From Pararge aegeria (taxonomy: Eukaryota > Arthropoda > Insecta > Lepidoptera > Nymphalidae): a stretch of DNA of 64,000 bases. Location of the stretch: contig NC_053193.1 in the NCBI RefSeq assembly GCF_905163445.1, forward strand, positions 8,866,001-8,930,000, in the 5' to 3' direction. The translations under genes and the position numbers were made by a program. Below the pieces are notes generated by a model, which was given only the letters and a program-made list of their open reading frames with translations, made no database searches and had not been told where the DNA came from. Positions 23,339 to 35,700 of the stretch are shown one piece after another. Within the stretch, counting starts at the first letter, position 1; each line of letters opens with the position of its first letter.

Positions 23339-25673
23339 ATACCCGAATTCCTGAGGCGGTAATGGGCTTGTTGGATTCTGAGCTATTAAAAAATCCATAT
23401 ATATATGCAGTGAGAATGAATGTACCTACCTACTAACCAAACCTCCGTCCCCAAAACTCACTGCCAAGTTTGCGACAAGACCACTGATTTTCAATAGTAT
23501 TGTAATCTTAACTGAGTACAAAATGCATTTCGTGTTGTAAATTTTAACATCTCTTTTGAAATTCACATGCAAAAATTTGTCTTATTTTTCATACATAAAC
23601 TCTGTGTTTACGTCGCAAATTATTGTTTGTTGTAGAGATAAGTGTTCGTAAAACTGTTATTTTAAAATAACATCCGTTTTGAGTGGCGATAGTAAACTAG
23701 AATGTAGTGGAGTATCAAGATGACAATACAATTTATCTAAGTTACAGCCGCTTTTAGATAACATGATATGTTAGAAATGTTATTGTAACTGATGTTTTGG
23801 GCATGTTTATTTGATTTATGACGTAAGTTTATTGTGTAGGTATAATTTGTTATGGGATAATCTAACTCTGTTAAGTTTGTGCGAAAGATTCAGAGACAAA
23901 TGTATGTATTATGACTTTTGTGTGTGGTTTGAACCCGCAAAATTTTAGGAAAGAACTTAATTTATTCTTTTAAAAACTTGATCGCTTGTTTTAATAAATC
24001 TGTAAAAATAGTGTTGTAATGAAATAAGATTTTCAAATGTTTCCGCCATTTCGTAATTATATGATCGACCATAAATCAGGTATCTGAAAATACTTCTTAT
24101 ATGTACTAATACAATTAGTATGTACAATATAGATATTTTTTAACTTTTTAAAAACCCGTACAAACAATATATTTGATTACAGATATACGCTTCATATGAA
24201 GTTTCCTTCAACAAAGTTCCTTGCACTCAGTATTTCAACGGATACGTAGGTATATAAATAGTTTCAATGCCCCTCAGCTGTCGACGTAAATTGGTGACGT
24301 CATACCATCCAGTGATTGAAAGCGCTACGGCAACATTGCATAAACTCATATTCAGCGTATTCAGCTTTTGTCAACTTTGACATGTTTTATTAGTTTATAT
24401 TTCGACTTCACTTATTGACGTATCAACAAAGGCCAAACCATTGTAAACAATAAAACCTCTAATATATATCTATACCTACCTAGGAATATTTAACTAATTT
24501 AGATTAGGACATAGAAATAAATTATAATATTCTATTTTTGACATTTTCACCATGTCAAAAATCATTGTATTTTTTACTTTTATCTTTATTTGTGCCTAAT
24601 AACGATTTGTAGGTAGAAGTAGGTAAGCTGCCTATATATTTTACGATTTAGTGTGTAACACATAGCGGGAAACCAACAACAATCGTTTGTTTATTTGTAT
24701 CTTTTTTAACTTGTTACGTAGTCAGACCCACGGCATAGCCATTCTTTTTCCTTTCGTCTTTGTTCCGGTACTATGTCGCGTAGAACTCGTTTTTTTTAAT
24801 TTCTTTATCAAATAAACAATCACATCAAAATGTTTAGTATATAAGCACCGAAAAAACCGCAAAGTTTTGTCCTCGGTGCCTATCTGCAACGATTACCTTA
24901 GGTTTTTGATTAGAAAGAATAAAAACCAGCTGTGAGAAGAACATACTGCTACATTGTAGAGCGATGGGAACTAAGTAAGCGTGTATATTTTAATCTTTAA
25001 TAGAAGTAAGTAAATTAAGATAAACTACATTAAATTTATGATAGGATTAGGCCTATGGTTTTAATATAACTGCCACACCCCTAACAGGTTAGCTTGTAGC
25101 CCTAACCTAACTCGTCGTCAAATTCATAAACATTGCGCAACTATTCTGATTTTACGCCACGTTTATAAATAAGTTGTTAAGTACATTTGAAATTACAGCC
25201 CCGTGGACAACCGGAACCGGATTTTAAATGAAGGAGTAAAAGTTGCGATCTTAACGTTTATTTATGTAAAGTTAGCGAGCTAATTAGCGTAATTAGTCCA
25301 CGGCGGACGCTAACCGGGAGTTCAGCTCACTGAAGATTATAAAACCTGCTGTAACGAAACAAAATTCAAAAGTTTCCATCGCGCCTTTAAGAATTATAGG
25401 TATTTGCATTGAAAGAAATATGTTTATAAACAAGGCAACGGTAGATTTATTTAAAAACTGTTTTTAAATTTTCGCCGCTTTTCTATTATGTGAAGCACCT
25501 AAGAATAACATTTGTTTACTCAAATTTTACAAACTTCATTTTCAAAATGCAGTCAAATCGTACCACAGAAAAACTACGAGAGATACCTACTCGTGTACTG
25601 ATAGATCCATTTTTACCATTGTGATGATAAATGATGTTGCAGTCTAAGTTGGTAGAGGGCTAATCTCGTAGCT
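23339..25673. other. Non-coding, no feature recognised
   Basis: AT-rich; TATATAAATA near 24250 is TATA-like but I see no gene after it. No exon supported. Confidence 0.5.
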
Positions 25674-25765
25674 GGTGATAGTTTGTGTCCGAATAAGGAA
25701 TGTTCCCTATTCGTCTACAAACTATCACCTTGCAGTTCTATTATAAACAAATAATAGAACTGCAA
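25674..25765. repeat. Two adjacent hairpins
   Basis: First, an imperfect inverted repeat GGTGATAGTTTGT ... ACAAACTATCACC (25674-25729). Directly next, a perfect one, TTGCAGTTCTATTA ... TAATAGAACTGCAA (25730-25765). Confidence 0.9.
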
Positions 25766-25890
25766 GAACAACAGATACGTACTTAATCAAGGGCCAAATG
25801 TTATAAGCCCAACCACAATAAACAGACTTAAAGAAACTAGAAGTTGATACGAAATCATTGTTATCAAACAAAAGCCGCCCACTACCTGTA

Positions 25891-25916
25891 GAGGCCTGAG
25901 CCCTGGCTCAGGCCTC
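25891..25916. repeat. 12-bp GC-rich perfect hairpin
   Basis: GAGGCCTGAGCC, two bases, GGCTCAGGCCTC. Confidence 0.95.
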
Positions 25917-26039
25917 CTCTCTGAATGAGAAATGTTCAAACTAGTAATGTACCCAGTACAGTGTTTCACTTTGTTTCATTTTCGTCAGAGGCTCTGTGCA
26001 GGTTTACAAATCATAGAAAAGCGAAAGAACGGCAACGCA

Positions 26040-26585
26040 AGTTTAGTACATCTCGTAATCAGAAAGCAAGTGTCTTTTAATGTATGTTTTGTACCACTCT
26101 TATATAGCTCGCAATTGTCTTTTATGCAAGTTTAGGACGTCTTTTATGCAAGTTTAGTACCTCTCGTATATAGCTCGCTAGTGTCTTTTTATGCCAGTTC
26201 AGTGCCTGTCATATACAGGTCACAATTGTCTTTTATGCATATTTAGTACGGCTCGTATAAAGAGAGCAAGTGTCTTTAATGCAAGGTTAGTACGTCTCGT
26301 ATACAGGAAGCAAGTGACTTTTATGCAAATTTAGTAAGTATCGTGTACAGAAAGCAAGTGACTTTTAATGTATGTTTAGTACCCCTCGTATATAGCTCGC
26401 AATTGTCTTTCATGCAAGTTTAGTACATCTTGAATTCAGGTCGCTAGTGTTTTATACAAGTTTGGTACGTCTCGTATACAGAAAGCAAGTACCTTTTATG
26501 CATGTTTAGTAATCTCGTATATAGGTCACAAGTGTCGTTTATGCAAGTTTAGTACGTCTGGTAATACAGGGAGCAAGTGTTGTTT
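26040..26585. repeat. Minisatellite, about 12 x 43 bp
   Basis: Diverged units of the form AGCAAGTGTCTTTTATGCAA + GTTTAGTACGTCTCGTATACAG. Two variants alternate at the junction: 'TATAGCTCGC/TAGGTCAC' and 'ACAGAAAGC'. Unit length varies from about 42 to 47 bases, with one internal partial unit near 26140. Confidence 0.9.
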
Positions 26586-26587
26586 AT

Positions 26588-26705
26588 GTAATTAATTACT
26601 TAAAATGCACATATCTCTCATAATTATAAATAAGTACGTGACGGAGATTGAACTCGGTCCTATCCCTGGAAAGGAAGGCCGAAGTCTTAACCACTATGCG
26701 ATCAA
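26588..26705 (-). mobile_element. SINE-A head fragment
   Basis: 'TTACTTAAAATGCACATATCTC...GATTGAACTCGGTCCTATCCC...CTTAACCACTATGCG' is the tRNA-like head on the reverse strand, directly abutting the minisatellite. Confidence 0.6.
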
Positions 26706-27297
26706 CGATAAAAAATCGTAACGGTTATATAATTATTATTCTATTACTTACTCACATATTATAACAACTTATAACGTCTTAAGGTTATCTAATAGTTAAG
26801 ACCCGTCTAACTTTACCCCTGGCTAACTATAAAGGAGGTTTAGTATATTAATGGCTATAATTCACTGCGTACTGAAATGTTGAGCAATAAATTGATTAGG
26901 ATCTAATGTATGTAGATCCCCATTCACAGCGGTTAGATGACATACCTACTCGTATCAACTATCATGTCTGATTCGCGTAGAGGATGATGATTACAACAAT
27001 ATATTGGAGCTTTCAATGGATTATTCTACATAATCTGCCTATCTAAGTTGATCTCTATAGGTTCTAGAAATGTAAGTAGGTAATATGTAGCAGTTAAAAA
27101 CGCGGTTAATGTAAAGATAACTAGATATGATTTTTAAAATGTTCATTGACGGACCAAGCGTCTGCTTGGTGTCATGTCAAGTGATCTGACTCACCTTATG
27201 CCTAAGTGGGAAACCGTTCCCCATAAACAGAGCAAAACTTCGCATGACATGCAAGGAATACTTCCTATAAAGTACTGCGTTGTGTTTATCAATTTGT
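26706..27297. other. Mostly unassigned; dispersed repeat at 27147-27290
   Basis: The stretch 27147-27290 is related, in reverse, to sequence flanking the MITE at 45588-45771 ('GACGGACCAAG...CTTGG', 'CCCATAAACA'). Confidence 0.5.
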
Positions 27298-27556
27298 TGA
27301 CGGCCGAGTGGCGCAGAGGGCCTGCTTTCTGAGTCCAAGGTCGTGGGTTCGATTCCCAGATCTGGAAAATGTTTGTGTGATGAGAATGAATGTTTTTCAG
27401 TGTCTGGGTGTTTATCTGTATATTATCAGTATTTATGTGTATTATATTCATAAAAAAATATTCATCAGCTATCTCAGTACCCATAACACAAGCTACGCTT
27501 AATTTGGGGCTAGATGGCGATGTGTGTATTGTCGTAGTATATTTATTTTATTTAAG
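27298..27556 (+). mobile_element. SINE-B copy, full length
   Basis: tRNA-derived head (GGCGCAGAGGG box-A region, GGGTTCGATTCCCAGATC box B), then 'TTTTTCAGTGTCTGGGTG', 'ACCCATAACACAAGCTACGC' and 'GGGGCTAGATGGCGATGTGT'. Three other copies: 60400, 61035 and 62545. Confidence 0.8.
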
Positions 27557-27861
27557 GCATAGATGTTAAGATTCATGTGGCTGTAATTACATCGGCAACC
27601 ACGCCATTCAGAACTGTTGACGGCAGAAATAAGCATAAGGGTAGTAAACACCTACTTCCCCGGACGAGCGCTGTCACAAAAAGGCCCTACTGCTATTAAA
27701 AATTATACATATTATTTTGTACCTATCACATTTGAGTATTACTGTTGCCGGATGCACATAGCCTCTTAGTTCTTTTGTGCTCTCCCCTTCGTCTTTCCTG
27801 CAAAATCCACTCAAGTCACACTTCAAGGTACAAAGATACCGCAGTCCTCCTGTCGAGAGTA

Positions 27862-28290
27862 AACTTTTATACAACGTGTAATTGAAAACCGAAATAATAC
27901 TTTAGAGGTACATAATTTACTGTCTCTGAGAACTATATGTGAAACAGAAACGCTTATAGCTTTTGAGTAAACCACTGCCATAATTTTTATTGAAAGAATG
28001 AGATACAGCCCTAACATGACATGCAAAATTAAAATCAAGTGACTTCATAAGTCACTTTATTAGGTACTATGCGCGGGTATGTCTTTTATCTTCAATGGGG
28101 TTGTCATTAGTAAACATTTAGAATTTCGTGAATGAATGAATTCGTTTGTATGGAAAAATAAATATGCTTCTTTTGATATAAAATTTTTACAGGATGATTC
28201 CACGTGAAATATACTTATGCACCCTTCAACAGTATTTTGTAATTCGTTGCATAATATACTAATTATATTATTTATTTTTGTGGCAGCCCA
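27862..28290. repeat. Dispersed repeat D, intact copy
   Basis: Similar along its length to 54205-54438 plus 54887-55100. Here GTACTATG occurs once (28064-28071), preserving the site into which a MITE inserted in the other copy. Class unknown. Confidence 0.7.
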
Positions 28291-28377
28291 CAACTGTTTT
28301 AACATAATGGGAATTGCATTAAATGTAAGGTTACAATTAACAAGGCTATCGCTTCGCCCCACCTCCGCGGTACGGAA

Positions 28378-28648
28378 GCGCTGATAGTCTAGTGGTTAAG
28401 ATTTCGGCCCCATTTCGTGCAACCGTCAAGCTCCGATGGTCTATTAATGATGTAAATAGGTAATATTATGTTTTAACGTTGAATGAACACATCGTTAGGA
28501 AATCAGCATGCCTGGGAGTTCTCCATAATGTTCTTATAGGCGTGTAAAGTCTAACAAGCAAACATGCAATTGTATTGCTTTATGAAGAGCAAAGCAATAT
28601 CCTGCAATGGGCCGGTAATGGTTTGATAATAATTATTATTTAAACATC
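28378..28648 (+). mobile_element. SINE-A copy
   Basis: Head 'GCTGATAGTCTAGTGGTTAAGATTTCGGCC' is tRNA-like; body 'CATGCCTGGGAGTTCTCCATAATGTTC' and tail 'GGGCCGGTAATGG..TTGATAATAATTATT'. Confidence 0.7.
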
Positions 28649-28785
28649 TATATCAGCTATACTAATAAGATCAAGATGAAAATTATTTTCTTTGTTTGTT
28701 TGTAACAAATAGGCTCCGAAAGTAGTGGACTGACTTAACAATTTCTTCGCCAAAAGAAAACTAAATCATAACGAAGTAACATCCT

Positions 28786-29089
28786 ACTAATATTATAAAT
28801 GTCAATGTAAGTTTGTTTGTTACGCTTTCACGCAAAAACTACTAAACCGATTCTCATGAAACTTTGAACAAATATTCTTGGAATTGTTAGAAGTAATATA
28901 GGATACTTTTTATCCCATTAAGCTCGGTTCCTTTGGGAAAGGGGATGAGAGTGTTTGACGATTTAACACCATAACTCCGACAAATTATAATCGATTTAAA
29001 TAATTATTTTTTTACTATAGAGGTTAAAATATGTGTTTAATTTTGACCAAACTTTGTGTAGATCTGATGAACGTGGTTGAAGATAAAAA
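28786..29089 (+). mobile_element. Helitron-like fragment
   Basis: 'TACTAATATTATAAATGTCAATGTAAGTTTG', 'TTTCACGCAAAAACTACTAAACCGATTCTC' and 'TACTTTTTATCCCATTAAGCTCGGTTCC' match 5500-5640. The 3' terminus is missing; the fragment lies just upstream of TAF1. Confidence 0.55.
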
Positions 29090-29513
29090 ACATAAGTCGT
29101 AATAGCAGCTTTTGTGGTGCAAATTTTTTTTTAATCACTGGTAAAAACAAAATTGGATTAAATTTGTATCGCAGTATTAAATCAATATTTTTATCATCAA
29201 GTGTTCAGTATTAAACAAATAGTTTTATCATCAACCAGTTAATAATATTGTAAGAATACAAAAACACCAGATTCCGTGTCAAGAAGATAATTAAAAAAAA
29301 TACGATTTTGTATCTGTGGCTAATTGTTGTGACGTCTTAATCACACTTGACACTGACAGTGACAATTAAAACCAAAATTGTGCCTACTGTTCAACGACGC
29401 GCTTTGCGTTAATTTATTTTTTCGTATTATTTGTTTTTATTTAGGTGTAATAAATGTATTGTTGTGTAATATTGACAAATTCCAGCATTTAACTTGGGTG
29501 TTAGTTGTATATA
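29090..29513 (+). promoter_or_regulatory. TAF1 5' flank and presumed 5' UTR
   Basis: AT-rich stretch between a Helitron-like repeat and the TAF1 start codon. It contains a CRE-like TGACGTC near 29330 and a short cluster of TGACA/TGTCA-type words near 29350-29370. I see no clear TATA box at a sensible distance and cannot place the transcription start. Promoter function is inferred only from position. Confidence 0.4.
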
Positions 29514-29733
29514 ATGTGCGACAGTGATGACCCGAACGATCACAGTAGGTCCGGCATGGACCTGACTGGTTTCTTGTTTGGAAATATCGATGAAAGCGGC
29601 CAACTGGAGGACGATGGGCTGCTGGACGGAGATTCTAAGCGAATGCTGTCCTCACTAACACGTTTGGGGCTTGGTTCTATGCTATCAGAGGTATTGGAAG
29701 AAGAGGAACCTGTTGAGGATGATGAAGAGAAAG
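29514..29733 (+). CDS. TAF1: TAF1 exon 1 (TBP-binding N-terminus)
   Basis: Codons 1-73 plus one base. Residues 17-34 (L-T-G-F-L-F-G-N-I-D-E-S-G-Q-L-E-D-D) match the TAND segment that occupies TBP's DNA-binding face in fly TAF1. An acidic run follows (61-72). Donor AAG|GTAAAG, phase 1. Confidence 0.95.
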
Positions 29734-32700
29734 GTAAAGCGTCACTTTTGGCCTGGTTTACCAACTAAATCTTTCTTAGTAGATTGAACTTAATTTTTAG
29801 GTGCCATAAAGTTTTATTGATATTTAGTTACACAGTGTAAATGAGGTGTTCAATCTGAATAATATAGCTTTGGAGCTTTTTTGACTATAATTAGGAACAA
29901 ATTAGATATATCGTGATAGTAGACTTTGATTGTCATAACATTAACTTATTGCAGGGATATAAGTACTTATTAATTGCTGCTATGTCAATTTAGTTACTAA
30001 TATTCGATTTGAAAATTTAACATGAAAATTAATTAAATAAAAATATTATTGTTAAATAACTGAAAAATGGACCACATATTTAGGGTTTTTTGGAAATTAA
30101 CTATAAGTTTTCCAGGGATATAATACAAGCAAAACTTTTCAAGGATCAAAAGTATCCTATGTCTTTCTCTAGGGTCTCAATCAACAAGTGCCGAATATCA
30201 GACAAGATATATTAGCCAATCTGGAAAAAGGAAACAAACAAACAGACACATTTTCACATTTATAATATAAGTATGAAATATGGATACTTTAAAATCTGTG
30301 TACTTTTTTACATAAAATTGTATAATTTTCAGATTATGCCCAAAAAAGTCCTTCTGCTGTGGATTTTTTTGATATTGACGATGTGGCAGAGGAAGAAAAG
30401 GTAATAATATACACAAAGGTATACATCACAATATTAACAAATATATATTAACTTGTATGGTTTTTTCAATAAATTAATATCTTTATTTATATGTTTTTTT
30501 ATTCTGAACATTTTATACTAAGTAGTAAGTTATACTCAAATACAAAATCTACTGTGATGTTGCATGGCACATGTCATCTTAACACACAATGATCGAGAAG
30601 TCAGTTTATTACAGGGATATTGTTATCATATCTTTGAATAGACTTAGTAATAATTTGTACGGGAATATTGGTCATGAGCTCAAAATGCAGCTCCATTTAA
30701 ATTTTTTTTTCCCTATCTGATTATATCAAAGTCTAACATGGTGTCAGTAAAGATAGATAAAGTAACTTCAAGGGTATGTCTAATAAAAAAAAAAAAATTA
30801 TGAACCAATTTGGCACTCCTGAGATAAATTAAAATGAACTAGATATGCAGTCCCATCCAAAATGTCAGCAAAAAAAAGTTTCCGGCTCAACTGTTTCTTT
30901 TTACTCATGGTCTGTTGAGTGTTGATATCATAATTATATATAATTTATAAAGCTTTATTCATAACTTAATAAATAATGTGCCAATTTATCTCATAAACAA
31001 ACTAAATTGATAGGTTTAATGTATGGTTACTTTGAAAACTGGCATCTAGCATGATTAGATGATTGGTTCTCATTATTCTATACATCCAAACTGACAACCA
31101 CATGCATTTGTATTACCACAAAGTTGGAAGTGAATGCAGCGTGCAGGTTGCAGTAATGATATTAAAAGTAAATAGTTTGTAAAAATTGCAATTATAACTA
31201 TTATAAAGCTGAAGTTGGTTTGTTTGAATGTTACAATCTGAGGGACTACCACACCAATTTGAAAGATCCTTTACGTGTTAAATAGCTTGTTTATTATAGA
31301 AAGTTAGTGGCTATATTAAGTTTTGAATTGAGTGTGGGTGAAACCATGAGGCACAGTAGTTATTTAATAATTGCTGGACAAACTAAATGCACAGTAAGAG
31401 TAAAACTGAATGCACAGTAAGGGTTTACTGTGTATTCAGTTTTACTTCAACCATCGGAATGCAATGTGCTGTGTTTTTGAAGTGGGGTTTAAATGTTTTT
31501 GAATTCAATAAATATTTTACAAGAATTTTATGGCACCAGCTAATAATTTCTAGATAGTTTTTGGGTATCGGGTATATTTGACTAACATAATATAGGCACA
31601 GTATTTTAAAGTAAAGCTAACTTTTTGTTTTTGTGTTAATACCAAAAGGAGGTAGAGCGCAATGTAGAGCCTAACAATAGAGGGGAGACTGAGTTTGATC
31701 CAAAAATTGAGACGAGTGTCCAAGAGGATTTTGCAGTGGATTTAGATTTTAAAAGCGATTTTCCACAGACTGATGTTAAAGAAAACTGGAAAGACGATTA
31801 TGAGAATGAATCGGAACAACGTAATAATGACGAAGGTTATGAAGGAGATATGGAAGGCGATGGGGGACTCATGCCACCACCGTCTACTGTGCCGTAAGTA
31901 AATATTAATTATTGCAATACTAGGTAGGTTGATAACACACACTGATTTCCGTTAACTAGTTTTATAACAGAATTAAAGTACTGAAATCTTTACATTAATG
32001 TTCTTGTCTTATTACCTAAACACTTTTAAATATCTTTTAGTGTAAAAATATAAAATAAAAACAGTTTTTGTTAAAACAAATTTTTTTAATATCTAAATTA
32101 AAAAAAAGATTTTCTAAATGAATGTTTGTTTATATTATTTTTAAAATGAATGTAATTTATACTAAAAAGTAACAAAAATGTTGTTAACATAATAAGATAA
32201 GTAAGAGAAAACAGAGTTTATTTAGAAACTAAAATTCAAAAATGTTTTATTCATGTAGACCTTATCACAGGCACTTATGAAGCGTTCATACCATTTAACA
32301 TAACTAATGTTACTAATGTTAGTGATGGTGATAACTGCATTCATTAACTTAAAACTAAAGCTAGCTTTTTCAGGGGTACAATATTGCCACATAAATAGCT
32401 ACTGCGCCATGAAGGTCATTAGCTCAAGAAGTTTGCAGGCAACTTACTAAAAATTTCTTTGCAGAAAAACTCTATTTCAAATTCTTCAATCTTCTTATCT
32501 CAATATTAGTATCTCAATATATCCACAACCCAGGATTTTAACCGAGAATCCCGTGTTATGTAGCTAAACATGCGAACCACTGAACTAATGAGGCTGTGTA
32601 AGAATTGTAAATGCCTAAGTTAGCATGGGCTGTAAATCTAACTCGGGCCTTTCTACTTACAAGACAATAGGGTACACCACTGCACCATAGAGGTCATAGC

Positions 32701-35700
32701 CACAGATACAATAAGAATTTAAAATAGAAACTGTTTATATTTTGCAATTGAGATACATAACTTAGTAAAGTTTATTGTATTTAGGATAAGTGCAATTCAG
32801 AAATTTTTATTTTCTTGTCTTCCAGGAAACCTAAAAGTGACAAGCAAAAGAAATTGGACACTCCACTCGCAGCTATGTTGCCCTCTAAATATGCTAATGT
32901 TGACGTTACCGAATTGTTTCCAGACTTCAGGCCGGATAAGGTGAGTCAACACACAGGGGACTGTATATAGTGTACATGGGAATTTATAATTTCTGAATTT
33001 TGTATGGTTTGGTCTATACAAGTGGCAAAAATCATGTCTATTGCACGGTACCGTCCCAAATATTAATTGTATTCTTCGTTTTAGTAAAAGAAATACTCAG
33101 AGCATCTGTGAAAATTTCGACTGTATCGCTGATCATAAGATACAGCCTGGTGAAAGACGGACGTTCTGCAGAGTCGTCGTATAGGGTCCTGTTTTACCCT
33201 AAAAACTATTTCAACTAATGATAAAAAATATTCGATCAAAGGGCAGCTGGCGAATTTTTTTTTTTTATTTTACAGGTATTATTGTTCACACGTCTATTCG
33301 GACCAGGTAAATTATCCAGTTTACCACAAATCTGGCGCGGGGTGAAAAGACGTCGTCGTCGCAAGCGCAGTGGCAGTACTGGTAGCGATACCCCACAATC
33401 CGCAGAGATGCAAGAAGTTCAATATGCCAGTGACGATGAAGAGAAATTTTTGAAGTAAGTCGGTCTTTCACGAGTTCCTGAGTCATTCTCAGCCTATTAA
33501 GGTCCCACACACGTTGGGCACAGACCTTTTCTTGTACGAGACAGGCTTTTTTAAAATAAAGAAAAGAAGAATTTGGTGGGCTTCAACGACCGCCAATTTC
33601 CTAACTGCTACTGATAATTCTTTATACCAAAAGCCCAATCCTCCTATCCCAATCCACAATTTCACATTTATACTAATATTATAAATGTGAAAGTGTGGAT
33701 GTTTGTTACTCAATCATAAAAAAACGGCTGAACGGATTTGGATGTAGTTTGGTATGCATGTAGCGTTTGACATGGAAAAGAACATAGACTACCTTTTATC
33801 CAGATTCCTTAAGAAGTACCCGAGGGAAAATTAAAAATTGTGTACGAGCTAAGCCGCGGGCAGACAGCTTTGAAATATGCATTGTATGCATGTCACCTAT
33901 ACTAGACATGTACTTTCTATACCGATCTCTCAAATAATTCCTTTGGTAGGATTAAACATTGTTAACGAGCGAAGCTTTAGACCCCAATCTGAAGTCCACG
34001 CAGACGAAATCGCGGGCACAAGCTAGTATATAATACAAATGTGAAATGTGCATGTTTGTTACTGAATCACGCAAAAACGGCTGAACGGATTTAGATGAAA
34101 ATATTTAGCTTCAATATTCATTGAATTATATTTTTGCAAGTGTTCGGCACACCGATACCTCTAGCTTTTCGGAGCTATGTGCGTTATTAATGAAATCAAA
34201 TATGCCTTGATTTAACGGTGAAGGAAAACATCGTGGGGAAACTTAAATGACTGAGAACTCTCCATAATGTTCTTAAGGGCTTGCGAAGTCCGATCTGCAC
34301 CTGGACAACGTGGTGGACGGCGGCCTATATCCTGTCTCTGAGGACCCATCGTGCCCTTTAGTGGGCCGGTACAGGGTAGATCATGATGATAATGATTCTC
34401 GTAGTACGCATCTATTAATCAAAATTACAAGACTGCAATATTTTTAGACCCATGGAAGAAAACTCTCAAGCGTCACAAGGCGATTTTAATTCGCAAAATT
34501 CTGGTGACAAATCGCAAAGGCCAACGCCGGCACATTGGCGCTTTGGTCCCGCTCAGGCTTGGTATGATATGCTTAATGTGCCAGAGACCGGCGAGGGATT
34601 TGACTACGGATTTAAGGTTAAGGTATGTGTACAGTGTAAACATAGTCCATAGTCCATTTAGATTATATAGCTGATTTTGATTGGTGTTGGTGTAAATGCT
34701 ATGTAATAAGACCTAGAAGCCATCCTTGAAAGTTAAACATTTTGAATTAAAATAAATATGTTCAAGTGTAAAGGAAATAAAAATGAATAAAATCTTCTGA
34801 TACGTATAAAACTTTTTACCTTATATTTTCCCGCTATCTGGTAAAAAGTTTTAAATTAGAAGGTTTTATTCATTTTTATTCCCTTACACTTGTACATCTC
34901 TATCTCTAGACTACAAACCTGATGGTAAATAAAGATGCTATCTAAGGAACAGGCTAACCTCTTAGGGATATATTTATATTAAACCTATAGCCCTAATTGG
35001 TTACTACGCGATATCTTACTAAAACGCTAGATCGCTTTTCGACACGTCTTTGCAATTTCCCTACGTTCCCTTTCCTAGGGGACGTCCCCTAGGAAAGGGA
35101 ACGTAGGGAAATCGAACCTTTACTCACTAGGCTATTAACCTGTTCTATGGGAGGCTTCGGCCGTGACAAAAAATCAATCAAAGTCCAATCTTCGACACGC
35201 ATCTCTAACTTTTCAAAGTTATGTGCCTTTCAATTTATTAAATATCTCTTTTTTTTTCAACTGTACTGGACAGCATTGTGGGAACATCTGCATGCCTGAT
35301 AGTTCTCCATATAGTTCTCTCGTGTGAAGTCTTCCAATTCGCATTTGGCCAGCGTGGTGAGCTACGGCCCTTCTCATTCTGAGAGGAGACCGGTGCCCTG
35401 TAGTAGCCGGTGATGGGTTAGTGATGATTACGATGATTATTCCTTGTATGAAAGGGTGATAGCCTAATGGGTAAGGTTTCGACTTTCCTTCCATGGGACC
35501 GACCTCTAACTTTTGAAAGTTATTTGCGTTTACAGTTATTTATGCAACTATTCTATAAAAAGGATTGGATGGAAGGAAATGAGTTATAAAATGTAAAATG
35601 TCAATTGTTGATATTGGAAAAGAGCAACTGCTGAGTTTCCTGCCGGCTTCTTCTCGGTAGAATCTGCCTTCCGAACCGGTGGTCGAGTCACTACACACAG

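Noticed and set aside
26040..26585. CRISPR-like spaced repeat
   Set aside because: The units are continuous and diverge along their whole length, with no constant repeat and unique spacers. This is a eukaryotic minisatellite.
27298..27400. Apparent tRNA gene (A and B boxes)
   Set aside because: The tRNA-like part continues into a SINE-B body found in four copies, and the acceptor stem does not close. The same applies to 131-210, 14845-14905, 28378-28440 and 51965-52040.
28060..28362. 100-codon minus-strand open frame
   Set aside because: It lies in dispersed repeat D, and the second copy at 54887-55100 does not keep the frame open.
29540..29764. 74-codon minus-strand open frame over TAF1 exon 1
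   Set aside because: It is the antisense shadow of an acidic, GA-rich coding exon; the serine run is the complement of the D/E codons.
34617..34622. Alternative donor for exon 6 (AAG|GTTAAG)
   Set aside because: In frame and possible, but AAG|GTATGT six bases later fits the consensus better. Not called as a separate isoform.
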